In this document: positions 52,834-62,283 of the stretch, in pieces
Layout of the letters: every line of letters begins with the position of its first letter
How positions within the stretch are numbered: position 1 is the first letter of the stretch
Assembly (NCBI RefSeq): GCF_024320865.1
Contig: NZ_JANDBD010000003.1
Span: 124,001 to 188,000 of the forward strand
Length of the DNA: 64,000 nucleotides
From: Mycolicibacterium arenosum
GTDB taxonomy: Bacteria; Actinomycetota; Actinomycetes; Mycobacteriales; Mycobacteriaceae
Reading direction: 5' to 3'
The notes under the pieces: generated by a model
Seen by the model: only the letters and a program-made list of their open reading frames with translations
Databases searched by the model: none
Told to the model about the DNA's origin: nothing
Program-made: the position numbers and the translations under genes

Positions 52834-55023
52834 ATGGCTGATCCCCAGCGGTCGATCGACGGCCCAACCAACGACCACGCGGAGGTGAGGACCGCTGGCC
52901 GCAAGGAGTGGTTGGGGTTGGCCGTGTTGGTCCTGGCGGTGCTCCTGCTCGCCGTCGACGCCACGGTGCTCTCGCTCGCCGTGCCGTCGCTGGCCGAGGA
53001 TCTCGACCCCTCGGCCACGCAGCTGCTGTGGATCGTCGATGTGTACTCCTTCGCCCTGGCGGGGTTGTTGGTCACGATGGGCAACCTGGGGGATCGGATC
53101 GGGCGGAAACGACTGCTGCTGATCGGGGCCGCCGGCTTCGGGGCGGCATCACTGCTGGCGGCGTTCGCACCGACCGCGGAGTGGTTGATCGCGGCACGTG
53201 CGCTGCTGGGTGTGGCCGGTGCGACGTTGATGCCGTCGACCTTGTCCCTGATCCGGACGATGTTCCCGGACGCGCGCCAACGCACTACCGCAATCGCGGT
53301 GTGGGGCGGGGCGGCGACCGCCGGCGCGGCTGCCGGACCACTGGTGGGTGGCGTTCTCCTGCAACACTTCTGGTGGGGTTCGGTCTTCGTGATCAACCTG
53401 CCGGTGATGGTGCTGCTGCTGATCACTGGAGCCTGGTTGTTGCCGGAGTCGCGGGCGCCGCACTCGGCGCCGCTGGACGTGCTGGGTGCGGTGCTGTCGG
53501 TGGCCACGATCATCCCCGCGGTGTATTCGATCAAGCTGCTCGCCAGCGAAGGCCTCGACGTCACCGTGGTCGGGGCGGCGGTGGTCGCAACGGTATGCGG
53601 GTCGTTGTTCGTCGCTCGGCAGCGCCGTGCCGCAGCCCCGCTTCTCGACCTGGGACTGTTTCAGTCGAAGGCGTTCTCGAGCGCGGTGGTGGCCAACGTG
53701 CTGGCCATCTTCGCGCTCAGTGGGTTGCTGTTCTACCTGTCTCAGTACCTCCAGTTGGTGCGTGGGCTGCGGCCGCTCGCCGCGGGTATCGCGCAGTCGC
53801 CGATGACGTTGGCGAGCCTGTTCACCGCGTTCCTAGCGGGTTGGCTGGTGGCGCGCTCGGGCCGCAGCCGGGTCATCGCCGCGGGTTTGGCGTGTGCCGC
53901 GGCCGGTGTCGCCGCGGTGGCGGCGGCCGAGGTCGTGCCCGGATACGGGTGGCTGGCCGCCGGGCTGGCGGTCACCGGCTTCGGCGTCGGGTTGGCGCTG
54001 ACCGTGACCACCGATGCGGTCGTATCAGCGGTGCCAGCCGAACGGGCAGGAGCAGCGGCGGCGGTGTCGGAAACCGGATACGAGTTGGGCGCCGCCCTCG
54101 GCATCGCCCTGCTGGGCTCGTTGCACACCGCTCTCTACCGGCGCCATCTGACCCTTCCTACCGGCGTCGCCGACGACATCGCGGAACGGGCCAGGGAATC
54201 CCTCGCCTCCGCCATGACCGCGGCGGGTGACGCAGCGCCGAGCCTGAGCGAGCAGATCGTCGGCGCCAGCCGGAGCGCCTTCGTCAGCGCGATGCAGATG
54301 ACCTCGGCTGTGACGGCTGTGCTGCTCCTGGCCGCGGCCGTCGTGTCGTGGCGCCTCATTACGGCGACGACCGCGCCGCCGCCGGGCCGCCGTGACTCGG
54401 TGCGGCAGGATGACACCGCCAGCGGCCGAACGAGGCTGTCTGCGCTGCGCGCGGCGGCCGGGCGCACGGCGGCGGCGATCGCGAGACCGGTCGTGGGCGC
54501 GGACGTCGGCGGCATGCTCGAAGCCTCGGTCACCGGGGTCAGGATCGCGCAGGCGGGCCGCGTCGACCGCGCCGATATCCGGGCCGCGGCAGCCCGCGGC
54601 GAACCTGCGGCTCTGACGGCGCTCGTGCAGCGGCGCACCGCCACCCGGTACGACTGGATGCGCGCGGAGACGCTTGCGACGGCGTGTCCGAACCCTGGTC
54701 CGGCGTTGACCGCATTGACGGCGGTGCGGGCCCAACGACGGCAGTGGGATAAGGCCGAACGACTGGCTCGCGAGGCCGCCTGTCACGGCGCTCCCGCCGC
54801 GTTGACGTTGACCGCGATGGCGATGGCCGGTGCGCGGCGCTGGACCGATGCACGCCGCCTGGCCGCCGAGGCGGTTCGACACGGCGATCGCGACGCCATC
54901 GTGCACCTGGCGCAGGTGTGCCAGGCCGCAGGGAACACCGACCTGCTCCTCGAACTGACCACCACCACGCTGTTCACCCCGCCCCCAACCGCCGATCGAG
55001 AGGACCCCAACGATGTCCGATAG
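52834..55023 (+). CDS. DHA2-family MFS transporter with a C-terminal helical-repeat tail
   Basis: A 729-residue protein. Residues about 25-510 form a 14-helix DHA2 drug:H+ antiporter: motif A-like GNLGDRIGRKRLLL, motif C region GAAAGPLVGGVLL and AVDATVLSLAVPSLAEDL in helix 1. Residues about 540-729 are an added soluble, Ala/Arg-rich domain with TPR/Sel1-like helix pairs (AERLAREAACHGAPAAL..., ARRLAAEAVRHGDRDAI...). Ordinary DHA2 pumps end near 500. The tail could bind cytosolic partners, perhaps the P450 encoded 11 nt inside its end. ATG 52834. It exports an unknown compound under TetR control. Confidence 0.85.
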   Translation: MADPQRSIDGPTNDHAEVRTAGRKEWLGLAVLVLAVLLLAVDATVLSLAVPSLAEDLDPSATQLLWIVDVYSFALAGLLVTMGNLGDRIGRKRLLLIGAAGFGAASLLAAFAPTAEWLIAARALLGVAGATLMPSTLSLIRTMFPDARQRTTAIAVWGGAATAGAAAGPLVGGVLLQHFWWGSVFVINLPVMVLLLITGAWLLPESRAPHSAPLDVLGAVLSVATIIPAVYSIKLLASEGLDVTVVGAAVVATVCGSLFVARQRRAAAPLLDLGLFQSKAFSSAVVANVLAIFALSGLLFYLSQYLQLVRGLRPLAAGIAQSPMTLASLFTAFLAGWLVARSGRSRVIAAGLACAAAGVAAVAAAEVVPGYGWLAAGLAVTGFGVGLALTVTTDAVVSAVPAERAGAAAAVSETGYELGAALGIALLGSLHTALYRRHLTLPTGVADDIAERARESLASAMTAAGDAAPSLSEQIVGASRSAFVSAMQMTSAVTAVLLLAAAVVSWRLITATTAPPPGRRDSVRQDDTASGRTRLSALRAAAGRTAAAIARPVVGADVGGMLEASVTGVRIAQAGRVDRADIRAAAARGEPAALTALVQRRTATRYDWMRAETLATACPNPGPALTALTAVRAQRRQWDKAERLAREAACHGAPAALTLTAMAMAGARRWTDARRLAAEAVRHGDRDAIVHLAQVCQAAGNTDLLLELTTTTLFTPPPTADREDPNDVR

Positions 55024-56209
55024 CACCGCATTGCCGCAGATCCTGCAGCGCGACAACGTGTTCGACCCCGACACGGAGCTGACCCGGGCCCGCAACGACG
55101 GCGCGCTACCTCGGATTCCGGTGATGTTCTCGGCCACGCCCAAGCTGGCATACGTCGTCACCGACCACGAGCAGGCCCGCACCGTGCTCGCCAACAGCGC
55201 CGACTTCGCGGTGGCCGCCGCCGACTTCGGCCCGGTCAGTGACGAGGAGGCCGCCGCGATGCGGGCCGGCAACCTCCTCGAGATGAACCCGCCCGAGCAC
55301 ACCCGGCTGCGCCGGATGCTGGTGTCCGCGTTCACCGCTCGCCGGGTCGCGGCGCTGGAATCACGCATCGCCGAGATCGTCGACGGATTCCTCGACGATC
55401 TGGCCGTCCAACCCCAACCCGCCGACCTTGTCGCCCATTTCGCGCTGCCGGTGCCTTCCTTGGTCATCTGCGAACTGCTCGGGGTTCCGTACCACGACCG
55501 GGATGAATTCCAGCAGCGAGCCCAGGCGATGGTGGACTCCACCCTCAGTCCCGCCGAGCAATTGCAGGTCGATCGGGAGCAACGTCGCTACATGGCCGGC
55601 CTGGTGGCGCTCGCCCAAGCCGATCCCGGCGACGACCTGCTGGGTGCGCTGGTGCGCAGTCACGGCGACCAGGTGTCGGCCGACGAACTCGTCGGCATCG
55701 GCTCCCTGCTGCTCATTGCCGGACACGAGACCACCGCCAACATGCTCGGGTTGGGGACGCTGGCCCTGCTGCGCCACCCCGACCAGCTCGCCGCTCTGCG
55801 TGAGGACCCCGAATTGATCGAACCCGCCGTCGAAGAACTGATGCGGTGGCTGTCCATCGTGCCCAGCGGCGTGGAACGCATCACGACCCGCGAAGTCGCC
55901 ATCGGCGAGCACACCATCCCCTCGGGGGAATGCGTCGTCGTCTACCTACCCGCGGCCAACCGCGACCCCGGTTTCGTCACCGACCCCGACCGGTTCGACG
56001 TGCGTCGCGGTGCGCTGGGACACGTCGCATTCGGGCACGGCGTCCACCACTGCCTCGGCGCACCGCTGGCCCGAGCCGAAATGCGCATCGCCTTCCCCGC
56101 GCTGCTTCGCCGCTTCCCCAACCTGGCGCTCGGCGTGCCGTTCGAAGACATCGCCTACCGCCGACGCCAGGCCGTGTACGGCGTCCACGCACTCCCGGTT
56201 ACCTGGTAG
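55013..56209 (+). CDS. Cytochrome P450 (first of pair)
   Basis: A 398-residue soluble bacterial P450. I-helix LLIAGHETTANM (oxygen activation, about 237-248), K-helix EELMRW (E-x-x-R), and haem loop FGHGVHHCLGAPLAR with ligand Cys347. It has NPPEHTRLRR in the substrate-side helix C region. It overlaps the MFS gene by 11 nt and is followed by its likely ferredoxin. Close in style to CYP105/107-like monooxygenases, but the family cannot be fixed by eye. Substrate unknown; a compound also handled by the pump is plausible. Confidence 0.93.
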   Translation: MSDSTALPQILQRDNVFDPDTELTRARNDGALPRIPVMFSATPKLAYVVTDHEQARTVLANSADFAVAAADFGPVSDEEAAAMRAGNLLEMNPPEHTRLRRMLVSAFTARRVAALESRIAEIVDGFLDDLAVQPQPADLVAHFALPVPSLVICELLGVPYHDRDEFQQRAQAMVDSTLSPAEQLQVDREQRRYMAGLVALAQADPGDDLLGALVRSHGDQVSADELVGIGSLLLIAGHETTANMLGLGTLALLRHPDQLAALREDPELIEPAVEELMRWLSIVPSGVERITTREVAIGEHTIPSGECVVVYLPAANRDPGFVTDPDRFDVRRGALGHVAFGHGVHHCLGAPLARAEMRIAFPALLRRFPNLALGVPFEDIAYRRRQAVYGVHALPVTW

Positions 56210-56214
56210 CTCCC

Positions 56215-56469
56215 GTGTCCGACCGCGTCGTCCGGCTACACGCCGACTCAGAGACATGCATCGGCGCAGGCATGTGCGTCACCACCGCCCCCGGTGTCTT
56301 CGACCAAGACGACGCCACCGGGATCGTCGTGTTGCTCACCCGAGTTCCCGAGGCCGCCCACCTCGACGCCGTGCGCCGCGCCGTCGCCTGCTGCCCGTCG
56401 GGCGCGTTGACGCTCACCGAGGATCCCGAGCCCGAGACACCGCACCATTCGGAAGGAGTCGTGCCATGA
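56215..56469 (+). CDS. [3Fe-4S]-type ferredoxin
   Basis: An 84-residue ferredoxin of the P450-partner kind. Cys pattern CIGAGMC then, further on, CCPSGAL: C-x5-C...CP, with the usual second cysteine of a 4Fe-4S motif replaced by Ala/Gly, so a 3Fe-4S cluster is expected. Start GTG 56215 (VSDRVVRLHAD). It begins 5 bp after the first P450 and its stop overlaps the second P450 start as ATGA, so it probably serves both. No ferredoxin reductase is nearby. Confidence 0.92.
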   Translation: MSDRVVRLHADSETCIGAGMCVTTAPGVFDQDDATGIVVLLTRVPEAAHLDAVRRAVACCPSGALTLTEDPEPETPHHSEGVVP

Positions 56470-57617
56470 ACGAATCGCAGTTCCCCGCAGACGAAGTGGG
56501 CCTGGACCTCACCGAGGCCACGATGGCCCTGGCCGAGAGGCCGGCACACCGGTTCGAAATCGACGGCCGGGTCACCTGGCTGCTGACCCGCCACGATGAC
56601 ATTCGTCAACTCCTGACCGACCCGAGGTTCTCCCGCGCCGAGCTCGCCAAACCCGGCAACCACGACTCGATCTCGATGATGGATCCACCCGACCACAGTC
56701 GGGTCCGATCAATCGTCGTGCGTGCCTTCAGCGCCCGCCGAATCACAGCACTACGCGAACGCACCGAGGCGATCGCCGCCGCCCTGATCGACGACATGTT
56801 GCGCCACGGTCCGCCCGTCGACCTGATAGAAGCCTTTTGTCTGCCCCTTCCCGTCACCGTGATCAGCGAACTGCTGGGTGTCCCGGACTCCGATCGCGAG
56901 AGGTTCGCCCAGTGGTCCAGGGACCTGATGTCGACTGCAGATCCGTCGCGGGTCGTGTCGGCCGAGGAGGACCTGGACCACTACATGAAGGCGCTGATCG
57001 AAACGAAACGCGCCGCGCCAGCCGACGACCTGCTCGGGGTGATGATCGCGGCCCGCGACGACGAGCAGCGGCTCGACGAGCAGGAGATGGTCGATCTGGC
57101 AGCCGGCGTGCTCGTCGGGGGTCACGAGACGACGGCCACGCAGCTCGCCAACTTCACCTACCGCCTGCTCGAGAACCCGGGTCTCGCGGACTCGCTACGA
57201 CGCGATCCCCAGCAGATGCCCTCGGCGATAGAGGAACTCCTGCGGCTGACCCCGCTGGGCAGTGGGGTGGCGGGGACGTTCGGCCAGATGGCCACCGAAG
57301 ATCTCGTGATCGCCGGAGTCAACGTGCGTGCGGGCGAGATCGTCGTGGGTGCCTCGGCGATCGCCAATCGCCAGCACGACGTGTTCCCCGACCCCGATCA
57401 GGTCGGACTCGACCGGAACCCGAATCCGCACATCGCCTTCGGTCACGGCGCGCACCACTGTCTCGGCGCGCCCCTGGCCCGCATGGAACTCGACGTCGGC
57501 CTCAGCGCCCTTCTGGCCCGCATTCCAACACTTACTTTCGCGATCGAACGGGATGACCTGCCATGGCGAACCAATAGCGCAGTGCGCGGCTTACTTTCGC
57601 TGCCAGTGACATGGTGA
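56466..57617 (+). CDS. Cytochrome P450 (second of pair)
   Basis: A 383-residue P450 with I-helix VLVGGHETTATQ (about 216-227), K-helix EELLRL, MMDPPDHSRVRS near residue 72 and haem loop FGHGAHHCLGAPLAR with Cys332. It shares the SLPVTW/ALPVTW C-terminus with the first P450, but differs elsewhere, so the two may be a diverged duplication. Coupled to the ferredoxin by an ATGA overlap. Last gene of the module; no obvious terminator follows in the 174-bp gap. Confidence 0.93.
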   Translation: MNESQFPADEVGLDLTEATMALAERPAHRFEIDGRVTWLLTRHDDIRQLLTDPRFSRAELAKPGNHDSISMMDPPDHSRVRSIVVRAFSARRITALRERTEAIAAALIDDMLRHGPPVDLIEAFCLPLPVTVISELLGVPDSDRERFAQWSRDLMSTADPSRVVSAEEDLDHYMKALIETKRAAPADDLLGVMIAARDDEQRLDEQEMVDLAAGVLVGGHETTATQLANFTYRLLENPGLADSLRRDPQQMPSAIEELLRLTPLGSGVAGTFGQMATEDLVIAGVNVRAGEIVVGASAIANRQHDVFPDPDQVGLDRNPNPHIAFGHGAHHCLGAPLARMELDVGLSALLARIPTLTFAIERDDLPWRTNSAVRGLLSLPVTW

Positions 57618-57791
57618 TCAGCGAGGTCGCTTCCCGTGTTGATCCGAAAGCGCGACGAAGGAAGGTTCGATACGGCTTAGATCTCGACCCTCGATGCCGT
57701 GGCGACAACGGCTTCAGTTGCCCGTTCCGGCGCGGAGGAAACGAGACAGCCGCAAGGCACCTCGCGCAGCCCTCACCTCTAACCTGTCCGG

Positions 57792-59051
57792 GTGACGCAT
57801 TCCCATTCGCACTCGCACGCGTCCGGCCCGGCGCCCCTCGGCCCGCTGGCCGCCAAGATCGTCGTCGGCCTGCTCGTCGGCATCGGGGTCGTCGTCGTCA
57901 TCGGCGCCGGTCTGCTGTGGCCGGCGCAGCAGACCGTGGACATCCCGCTGCCGTACCAGAACTCCTCGGGCAACGCGGTGACGACGGAAGCCGGGCACGT
58001 GGTGTCCACGAGGGCCGCGGCCTGCGGCGATCAGTCGGTGGGGAAGGTGCTCACATCGGAGCCCGCTCGCGTCGAGGGTGACGCGAACTGCCGACAGTCT
58101 CAGATCGCGATCGACTCGGGCCCCAACCAGGGCGCGTACACGCTGGTGGAGTTCAGCAACGGGCCAGGGCAACCCAACCTCGCCGTCGGTGAACACGTCA
58201 GGATCACTCGTCAGGTCGACCCGACCGGTGCGACCAGTTACGCCTTCTACGACTACGAACGGACCTGGTCTCTCGCCGGCCTCGCGGCGGTGTTCGCGAT
58301 CGTGGTCGTCGCCGTGGCCCGGTGGCGCGGGCTGCGCGCCCTGCTCGGCATCGTCGTGGCGTTCGTCGTTCTCGTGGTGTTCCTGCTCCCCGCCCTGCGC
58401 GACGGGGCCTCCGCGGTTCCGGTGTCGCTGGTGGCGTCGGCGATCATCCTCTACGCGGTGATCTACCTCGCCCACGGCGTCAGCCTTCGCACCAGCGCAG
58501 CCCTGCTCGGCACGCTCACCTCACTGCTGCTCGCGGCGGTACTGTCTTGGGCGGCAATCGAATTGACGCATCTGACCGGACTCTCCCAGGAGGACAACAA
58601 CGCCGTCGCGGCCTACCTCGGCAACGTGTCGATCACCGGTCTGCTGCTGGCCGGGTTCATCATCGGCTCGCTCGGCGTGCTCAACGACGTCACGATCACC
58701 CAGGCGTCGGCGGTGTTCGAACTCGCCCAGACCGGAGCGTCGCGCAAGGACGTCTTCGTCGGCGCGATGCGGGTGGGCAGTGACCACATCGCCAGCACGG
58801 TCTACACGCTGGTTCTCGCCTACGCAGGCAGCGCGCTACCGCTCCTGCTGTTGTTCAGCGTCGCCGACCGCTCGCTCGGCGACGTGCTCACCAGTGAGAA
58901 CGTGGCCATCGAGATCGCCAGGTCGGCGGTCGGCGGGATCGCGCTGGCGCTGTCGGTGCCGCTGACGACCGGCATCGCGGCGGTGCTCGCCACCCCGCAG
59001 CGCGCTAACCCTCCAGCAGTTTCAGAAGGTAGGCGCCGTAACCGGACTTGA
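57792..59051 (+). CDS. YibE/F-family membrane protein
   Basis: A 419-residue multi-pass membrane protein. His-rich N-terminus ([11 protein letters not shown]) that could bind metal, first helix about 20-42, an extracytoplasmic domain with two cysteines (about 45-150), then seven or eight helices. The conserved core ([29 protein letters not shown]) identifies the YibE/F family, whose function is not established. Start GTG 57792. Its 3' end overlaps convergent rmlA by 47 nt; its last residues (EGRRRNRT) are thus antisense to RmlA codons. Confidence 0.85.
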   Translation: MTHSHSHSHASGPAPLGPLAAKIVVGLLVGIGVVVVIGAGLLWPAQQTVDIPLPYQNSSGNAVTTEAGHVVSTRAAACGDQSVGKVLTSEPARVEGDANCRQSQIAIDSGPNQGAYTLVEFSNGPGQPNLAVGEHVRITRQVDPTGATSYAFYDYERTWSLAGLAAVFAIVVVAVARWRGLRALLGIVVAFVVLVVFLLPALRDGASAVPVSLVASAIILYAVIYLAHGVSLRTSAALLGTLTSLLLAAVLSWAAIELTHLTGLSQEDNNAVAAYLGNVSITGLLLAGFIIGSLGVLNDVTITQASAVFELAQTGASRKDVFVGAMRVGSDHIASTVYTLVLAYAGSALPLLLLFSVADRSLGDVLTSENVAIEIARSAVGGIALALSVPLTTGIAAVLATPQRANPPAVSEGRRRNRT

Positions 59052-59868
59052 GCAGCGTGTTCGCCCGTGCCGCAAGCTGATCGTCGTCGATGAACCCGAC
59101 GCGCCACGCGACCTCCTCGGGGACGCTGATCTTGAGACCCTGCCTGCGTTCGATCGTGCGGACGTAATCGCTGGCGTCCAGCAGCGAGTCGAAGGTGCCG
59201 GTGTCCAACCAGGCGGTGCCGCGCGCCATCACCTCCACCGACAGCCGCCCCGCGTCGAGGTAGCGCTGGTTGATCTCGGTGATCTCGTACTCACCGCGGG
59301 CCGACTTCTCCAGCGATCGGGCGATCTCCAGGACGTCGTTGTCGTAGAAGTACAGGCCCGGCACCGCGTACTGCGACTTCGGCGTCGACGGCTTCTCCTC
59401 GATCGACAGTGCGGTGCCGTCGGCGTCGAACTCGACCACGCCGTACGCCTTCGGGTTCGCCACCCAGTAGGCGAAAATCGCTCCGCCACTGACGTTCTGG
59501 AAGCGCTTGAGGCTGGTGCCCAGGCCGGGACCGTAGAAGACGTTGTCGCCCAACACCAGCGCGACGGAGTCGCCGCCGATGTGGTCGGCGCCGATCACGA
59601 ACGCCTGCGCCAGCCCGTCCGGCCGGTCCTGGACCGCGTAGCTCAGGTTGATCCCGAAATCGGAACCGTCCCCGAGCAATCGACGGAAGGCCTCCGCGTC
59701 GTGCGGCGTGGTGATCAGCTGGATGTCGCGAATCCCGGCGATCATCAGCGTCGACAAAGGGTAGTAGATCAGCGGCTTGTCGTACACCGGCAGCAGCTGC
59801 TTGCTGACGCCCATCGTGATCGGATACAGCCGGGTGCCCGATCCGCCCGCCAGGATGATTCCCCGCAT
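59005..59868 (-). CDS. rmlA: Glucose-1-phosphate thymidylyltransferase
   Basis: A 287-residue RmlA making dTDP-glucose from dTTP and glucose 1-phosphate, the first step to dTDP-rhamnose, the sugar linking arabinogalactan to peptidoglycan. Nucleotide-binding [11 protein letters not shown] (about 8-18), [20 protein letters not shown] in the sugar-phosphate region, LGDNVFYG (about 108), and [12 protein letters not shown]. Corresponds to Rv0334. Last gene of the minus-strand cluster that begins with udgA, 9 bp after the preceding gene. Confidence 0.95.
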   Translation of the reverse strand: MRGIILAGGSGTRLYPITMGVSKQLLPVYDKPLIYYPLSTLMIAGIRDIQLITTPHDAEAFRRLLGDGSDFGINLSYAVQDRPDGLAQAFVIGADHIGGDSVALVLGDNVFYGPGLGTSLKRFQNVSGGAIFAYWVANPKAYGVVEFDADGTALSIEEKPSTPKSQYAVPGLYFYDNDVLEIARSLEKSARGEYEITEINQRYLDAGRLSVEVMARGTAWLDTGTFDSLLDASDYVRTIERRQGLKISVPEEVAWRVGFIDDDQLAARANTLLKSGYGAYLLKLLEG

Positions 59869-59877
59869 GGCAGCAGC

Positions 59878-60624
59878 CTAGAACGGCGTGCGGCTCAGCC
59901 AGCCATCCCATACCGCGGCATCGCCGAACACCTCGAGAGCGGCATCCGCCGAGGACGCGCGGCGCGTGATCGCCAGCAGCAGGTTCGTCGCCGTCCCCTT
60001 CACCGCGGCCTCCCCCTTCACGTGGTCGTGCGACCAGTTCAGGCCGTCCTCGTCGTGGGTGATCGTCCACTCACCGGTCGGGCCCAGGCCGTCGTCGCTG
60101 GCGTGCAGGTGCAGGGTGAACCCGCGCGCCAGGGGCGGGTCGGGGCGACGCGCCTGAACGGCCAGGTCGATCCACTCGCTCACGCCGTCGGCCGCCAGTT
60201 CCGCGGGCAGCGTCAGATCGCCGCCGAGGGCAAGCACCGCGTCGGCCCGGTGCACGACCTGCTCGTGGACGCGGCGCCGGATCCACCAGCCCGCGGGTTT
60301 CCCGCCGTTGAACGTCCACACCCGTGCCTCTGCGCCGACGTGGTCGACTGCGTCGACGACCAGCTGTGCGCCGGAGTTGAACCACGCGATCGCGTCGTCG
60401 AGGTCCTCGGGCGGTTTGCCGTCGCGGACCTCTCTGGGATCCAGTGGCTCGGTGCGGCGTTCGCCGATGATCTGGGCACACCACCGGTTCCCGCGGCCGA
60501 CGTGCTTGAACAGCTGCTGGAGCGTCCAGCCGGGGCACGTCGGGATCGGGGTGGCCGGGTCGGCGTCACGGTAGAGATCGGCGAAGGCCTTGGTCTCCTC
60601 GATGAGGGCTGCTCGGAAGTCCAC
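59878..60624 (-). CDS. Maleylpyruvate isomerase-family, DinB-fold protein
   Basis: A 248-residue protein of the mycothiol-dependent maleylpyruvate isomerase family. N-terminal DinB helices with PTCPGWTLQQLFKHVGRG (likely metal ligand His about 41) and RRRVHEQVVHRADA (about 115-128, likely His ligands), followed by a C-terminal sterol-carrier-like domain (TLHLHASDDGLG...). Start GTG 60624 lies 2 bp after the P450 stop, so it is probably co-transcribed. Reaction unknown; it may use mycothiol or only share the fold. Confidence 0.8.
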   Translation of the reverse strand: MDFRAALIEETKAFADLYRDADPATPIPTCPGWTLQQLFKHVGRGNRWCAQIIGERRTEPLDPREVRDGKPPEDLDDAIAWFNSGAQLVVDAVDHVGAEARVWTFNGGKPAGWWIRRRVHEQVVHRADAVLALGGDLTLPAELAADGVSEWIDLAVQARRPDPPLARGFTLHLHASDDGLGPTGEWTITHDEDGLNWSHDHVKGEAAVKGTATNLLLAITRRASSADAALEVFGDAAVWDGWLSRTPF

Positions 60625-60626
60625 AC

Positions 60627-61937
60627 CTAGGAACGTACGCCTGCCCGCGCCTGCCCGAGCGCGATCGGGAGCTCCGCCCAGCCGCGCAGCACGCGGGTGT
60701 CGCGACGACTTCCCGAGCCCGCCAGCCGGGCATCGGGATAGCGCTCGAAGAACGCCCGCAGGCCGACCTCGCCCTCCGCGCGAGCCAGTGCGGCACCGAG
60801 GCAGAAGTGCCTGCCGCCGGAGAACGACAGGTGCCTACCCGCGTTCTCGCGGGTGATGTCGAAGCGGTGCGGGTCCTCGAAGACGGCGGGGTCGCGGTTG
60901 GCGCCGGCGAGGTAGAGGATGACGAGCTCGCCGGCGCGCACCGTGCGGCCGGCCACCTCGGTGTCGACGACGGCGATGCGTGCGCTCAGCTGCACCGGCG
61001 ACTCCAGCCGCAGGATCTCCTCGACCGCGCCCGGCCACAGTTCCGGGTCCTCGAGCACCATCGCGAGCTGATCGGGGTGCTCCAGCAGGATCCGGATACC
61101 GCTGCCGAGGAGGTTCACCGTGGTCTCGAAACCGGCGGCGAGCACCAGGCCCGCCGTCGCGCGCAACTCCTCGTCATTGAGGCGTGCGCCGTCGTCCGAG
61201 GCCTCGATCAGCTGGCTCATCAGGTCGTCACCGGGGTCGCGGCGCAGCGCGGCGATGTGGTTCCTCAGCCAGGCGTTGAACCCGTCGAGCCCGTTCTCGA
61301 CGGCGAGGTACTGCTGCCACGACAGCCCGATGTCCAGACTGGGCGCGGCGAGCTCGCCGAACTCGAGGATGCGCGGACGGTCGGCGTCGGGGACCCCCAG
61401 AATGTCGCCGATGACGGTGACGGGCAGCTGGGAGCAGTAGCGGTCGACGACGTCGACGGTCCCGCCGTCCAGCTCCGCGATCAGCGCCGTGGCCGCCTGC
61501 TGCACGCGGTCCCGCAGGGCGGCAACGGCTCTGGTGGTGAAGACCGACGACACGGTCTTGCGATAGCGGGTGTGCTCCGGCGGCTCGACCGACAGCAGCG
61601 ACGGAGGCAGCAGCGGGTGCAGGCGGCCCTGCACCGTCGTGCGCTGCTCGAGCCAGCCCAGCGGGCCCGGCAGCGTGCGGCCGATCGCGGTCACCGCGAA
61701 GTCGTCGGAGCGCAGCAACTGGTGGGCGATGGCGTGGTCGGCGGTGAGCCAGGCGGCACGGCCGCGGACCAGCGGTCCGCGCGCCCGGAGTTCGTCGGCG
61801 AAGCCCCCGGGGTCGGTGCGCACCGCCGGGTCGGCGATGAGCCTGCCCTGCATCTCGCCGCGTTTGGCGCCGAAGGACGCCAACCCGCGGATGACACCGT
61901 GAAGGGCGAACCAGTGCAGTCGCTGACGGGCCGTCAT
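60627..61937 (-). CDS. Cytochrome P450, CYP140-like
   Basis: A 436-residue P450 closely resembling M. tuberculosis CYP140A1 (Rv1880c) from memory: N-terminal LHWFALHGVIRGLASFG, central RYCSQLPVTVIGDILGVP and FGELAAPSLDIG, I-helix GLVLAAGFETTVNLLG, K-helix EEILRLESPVQL and haem loop FSGGRHFCLGAALAR with Cys379. CYP140 is conserved across mycobacteria but has no settled substrate. ATG 61937 overlaps the stop of the upstream DUF1330-like gene (ATGA). Confidence 0.88.
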   Translation of the reverse strand: MTARQRLHWFALHGVIRGLASFGAKRGEMQGRLIADPAVRTDPGGFADELRARGPLVRGRAAWLTADHAIAHQLLRSDDFAVTAIGRTLPGPLGWLEQRTTVQGRLHPLLPPSLLSVEPPEHTRYRKTVSSVFTTRAVAALRDRVQQAATALIAELDGGTVDVVDRYCSQLPVTVIGDILGVPDADRPRILEFGELAAPSLDIGLSWQQYLAVENGLDGFNAWLRNHIAALRRDPGDDLMSQLIEASDDGARLNDEELRATAGLVLAAGFETTVNLLGSGIRILLEHPDQLAMVLEDPELWPGAVEEILRLESPVQLSARIAVVDTEVAGRTVRAGELVILYLAGANRDPAVFEDPHRFDITRENAGRHLSFSGGRHFCLGAALARAEGEVGLRAFFERYPDARLAGSGSRRDTRVLRGWAELPIALGQARAGVRS

Positions 61938-62260
61938 GACCCGAGCTTAAGCACCGGTCGCAGATCGTCCAACCGATCGAACAGTTGCCAGACGTAGGAG
62001 CTGGTGCCGTTCTCGCGGTGAGCGTGCAGGTCGCCGAGCGTGGGATCGGAACAGTAGCCGTCGAAGGCCTCCCGGCTGGGCCACTCGACGAGGATCAGTA
62101 CCTGCCGCGGCGTGAAGTCACCCTGCACGTTGTCGGCGAACTTGCCGAGCGCGACAACCCGGCCGCCGTAGCGCGCGACCTCGGCCACCGAGCGCTTGGA
62201 GTAGGCCAGGTACTCGTCGCGGTCGGCGACGTCGAACAGGTTCAGTGCGTAGACCGTCAT
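61934..62260 (-). CDS. Small DUF1330-like ferredoxin-fold protein
   Basis: A 108-residue protein (MTVYALNLFDVADRDEYLAY...) with the beta-alpha-beta-beta-alpha-beta pattern of dimeric alpha-beta barrel proteins, including VLILVEWPSREAFDGYCSDP, typical of DUF1330-like families. Function unknown; it may bind a small ligand or haem. ATG 62260, 23 bp after udgA, and coupled to the following P450 by an ATGA overlap, suggesting a shared pathway. Confidence 0.8.
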   Translation of the reverse strand: MTVYALNLFDVADRDEYLAYSKRSVAEVARYGGRVVALGKFADNVQGDFTPRQVLILVEWPSREAFDGYCSDPTLGDLHAHRENGTSSYVWQLFDRLDDLRPVLKLGS

Positions 62261-62283
62261 GGACCCCAGGCTACGACGACGTA

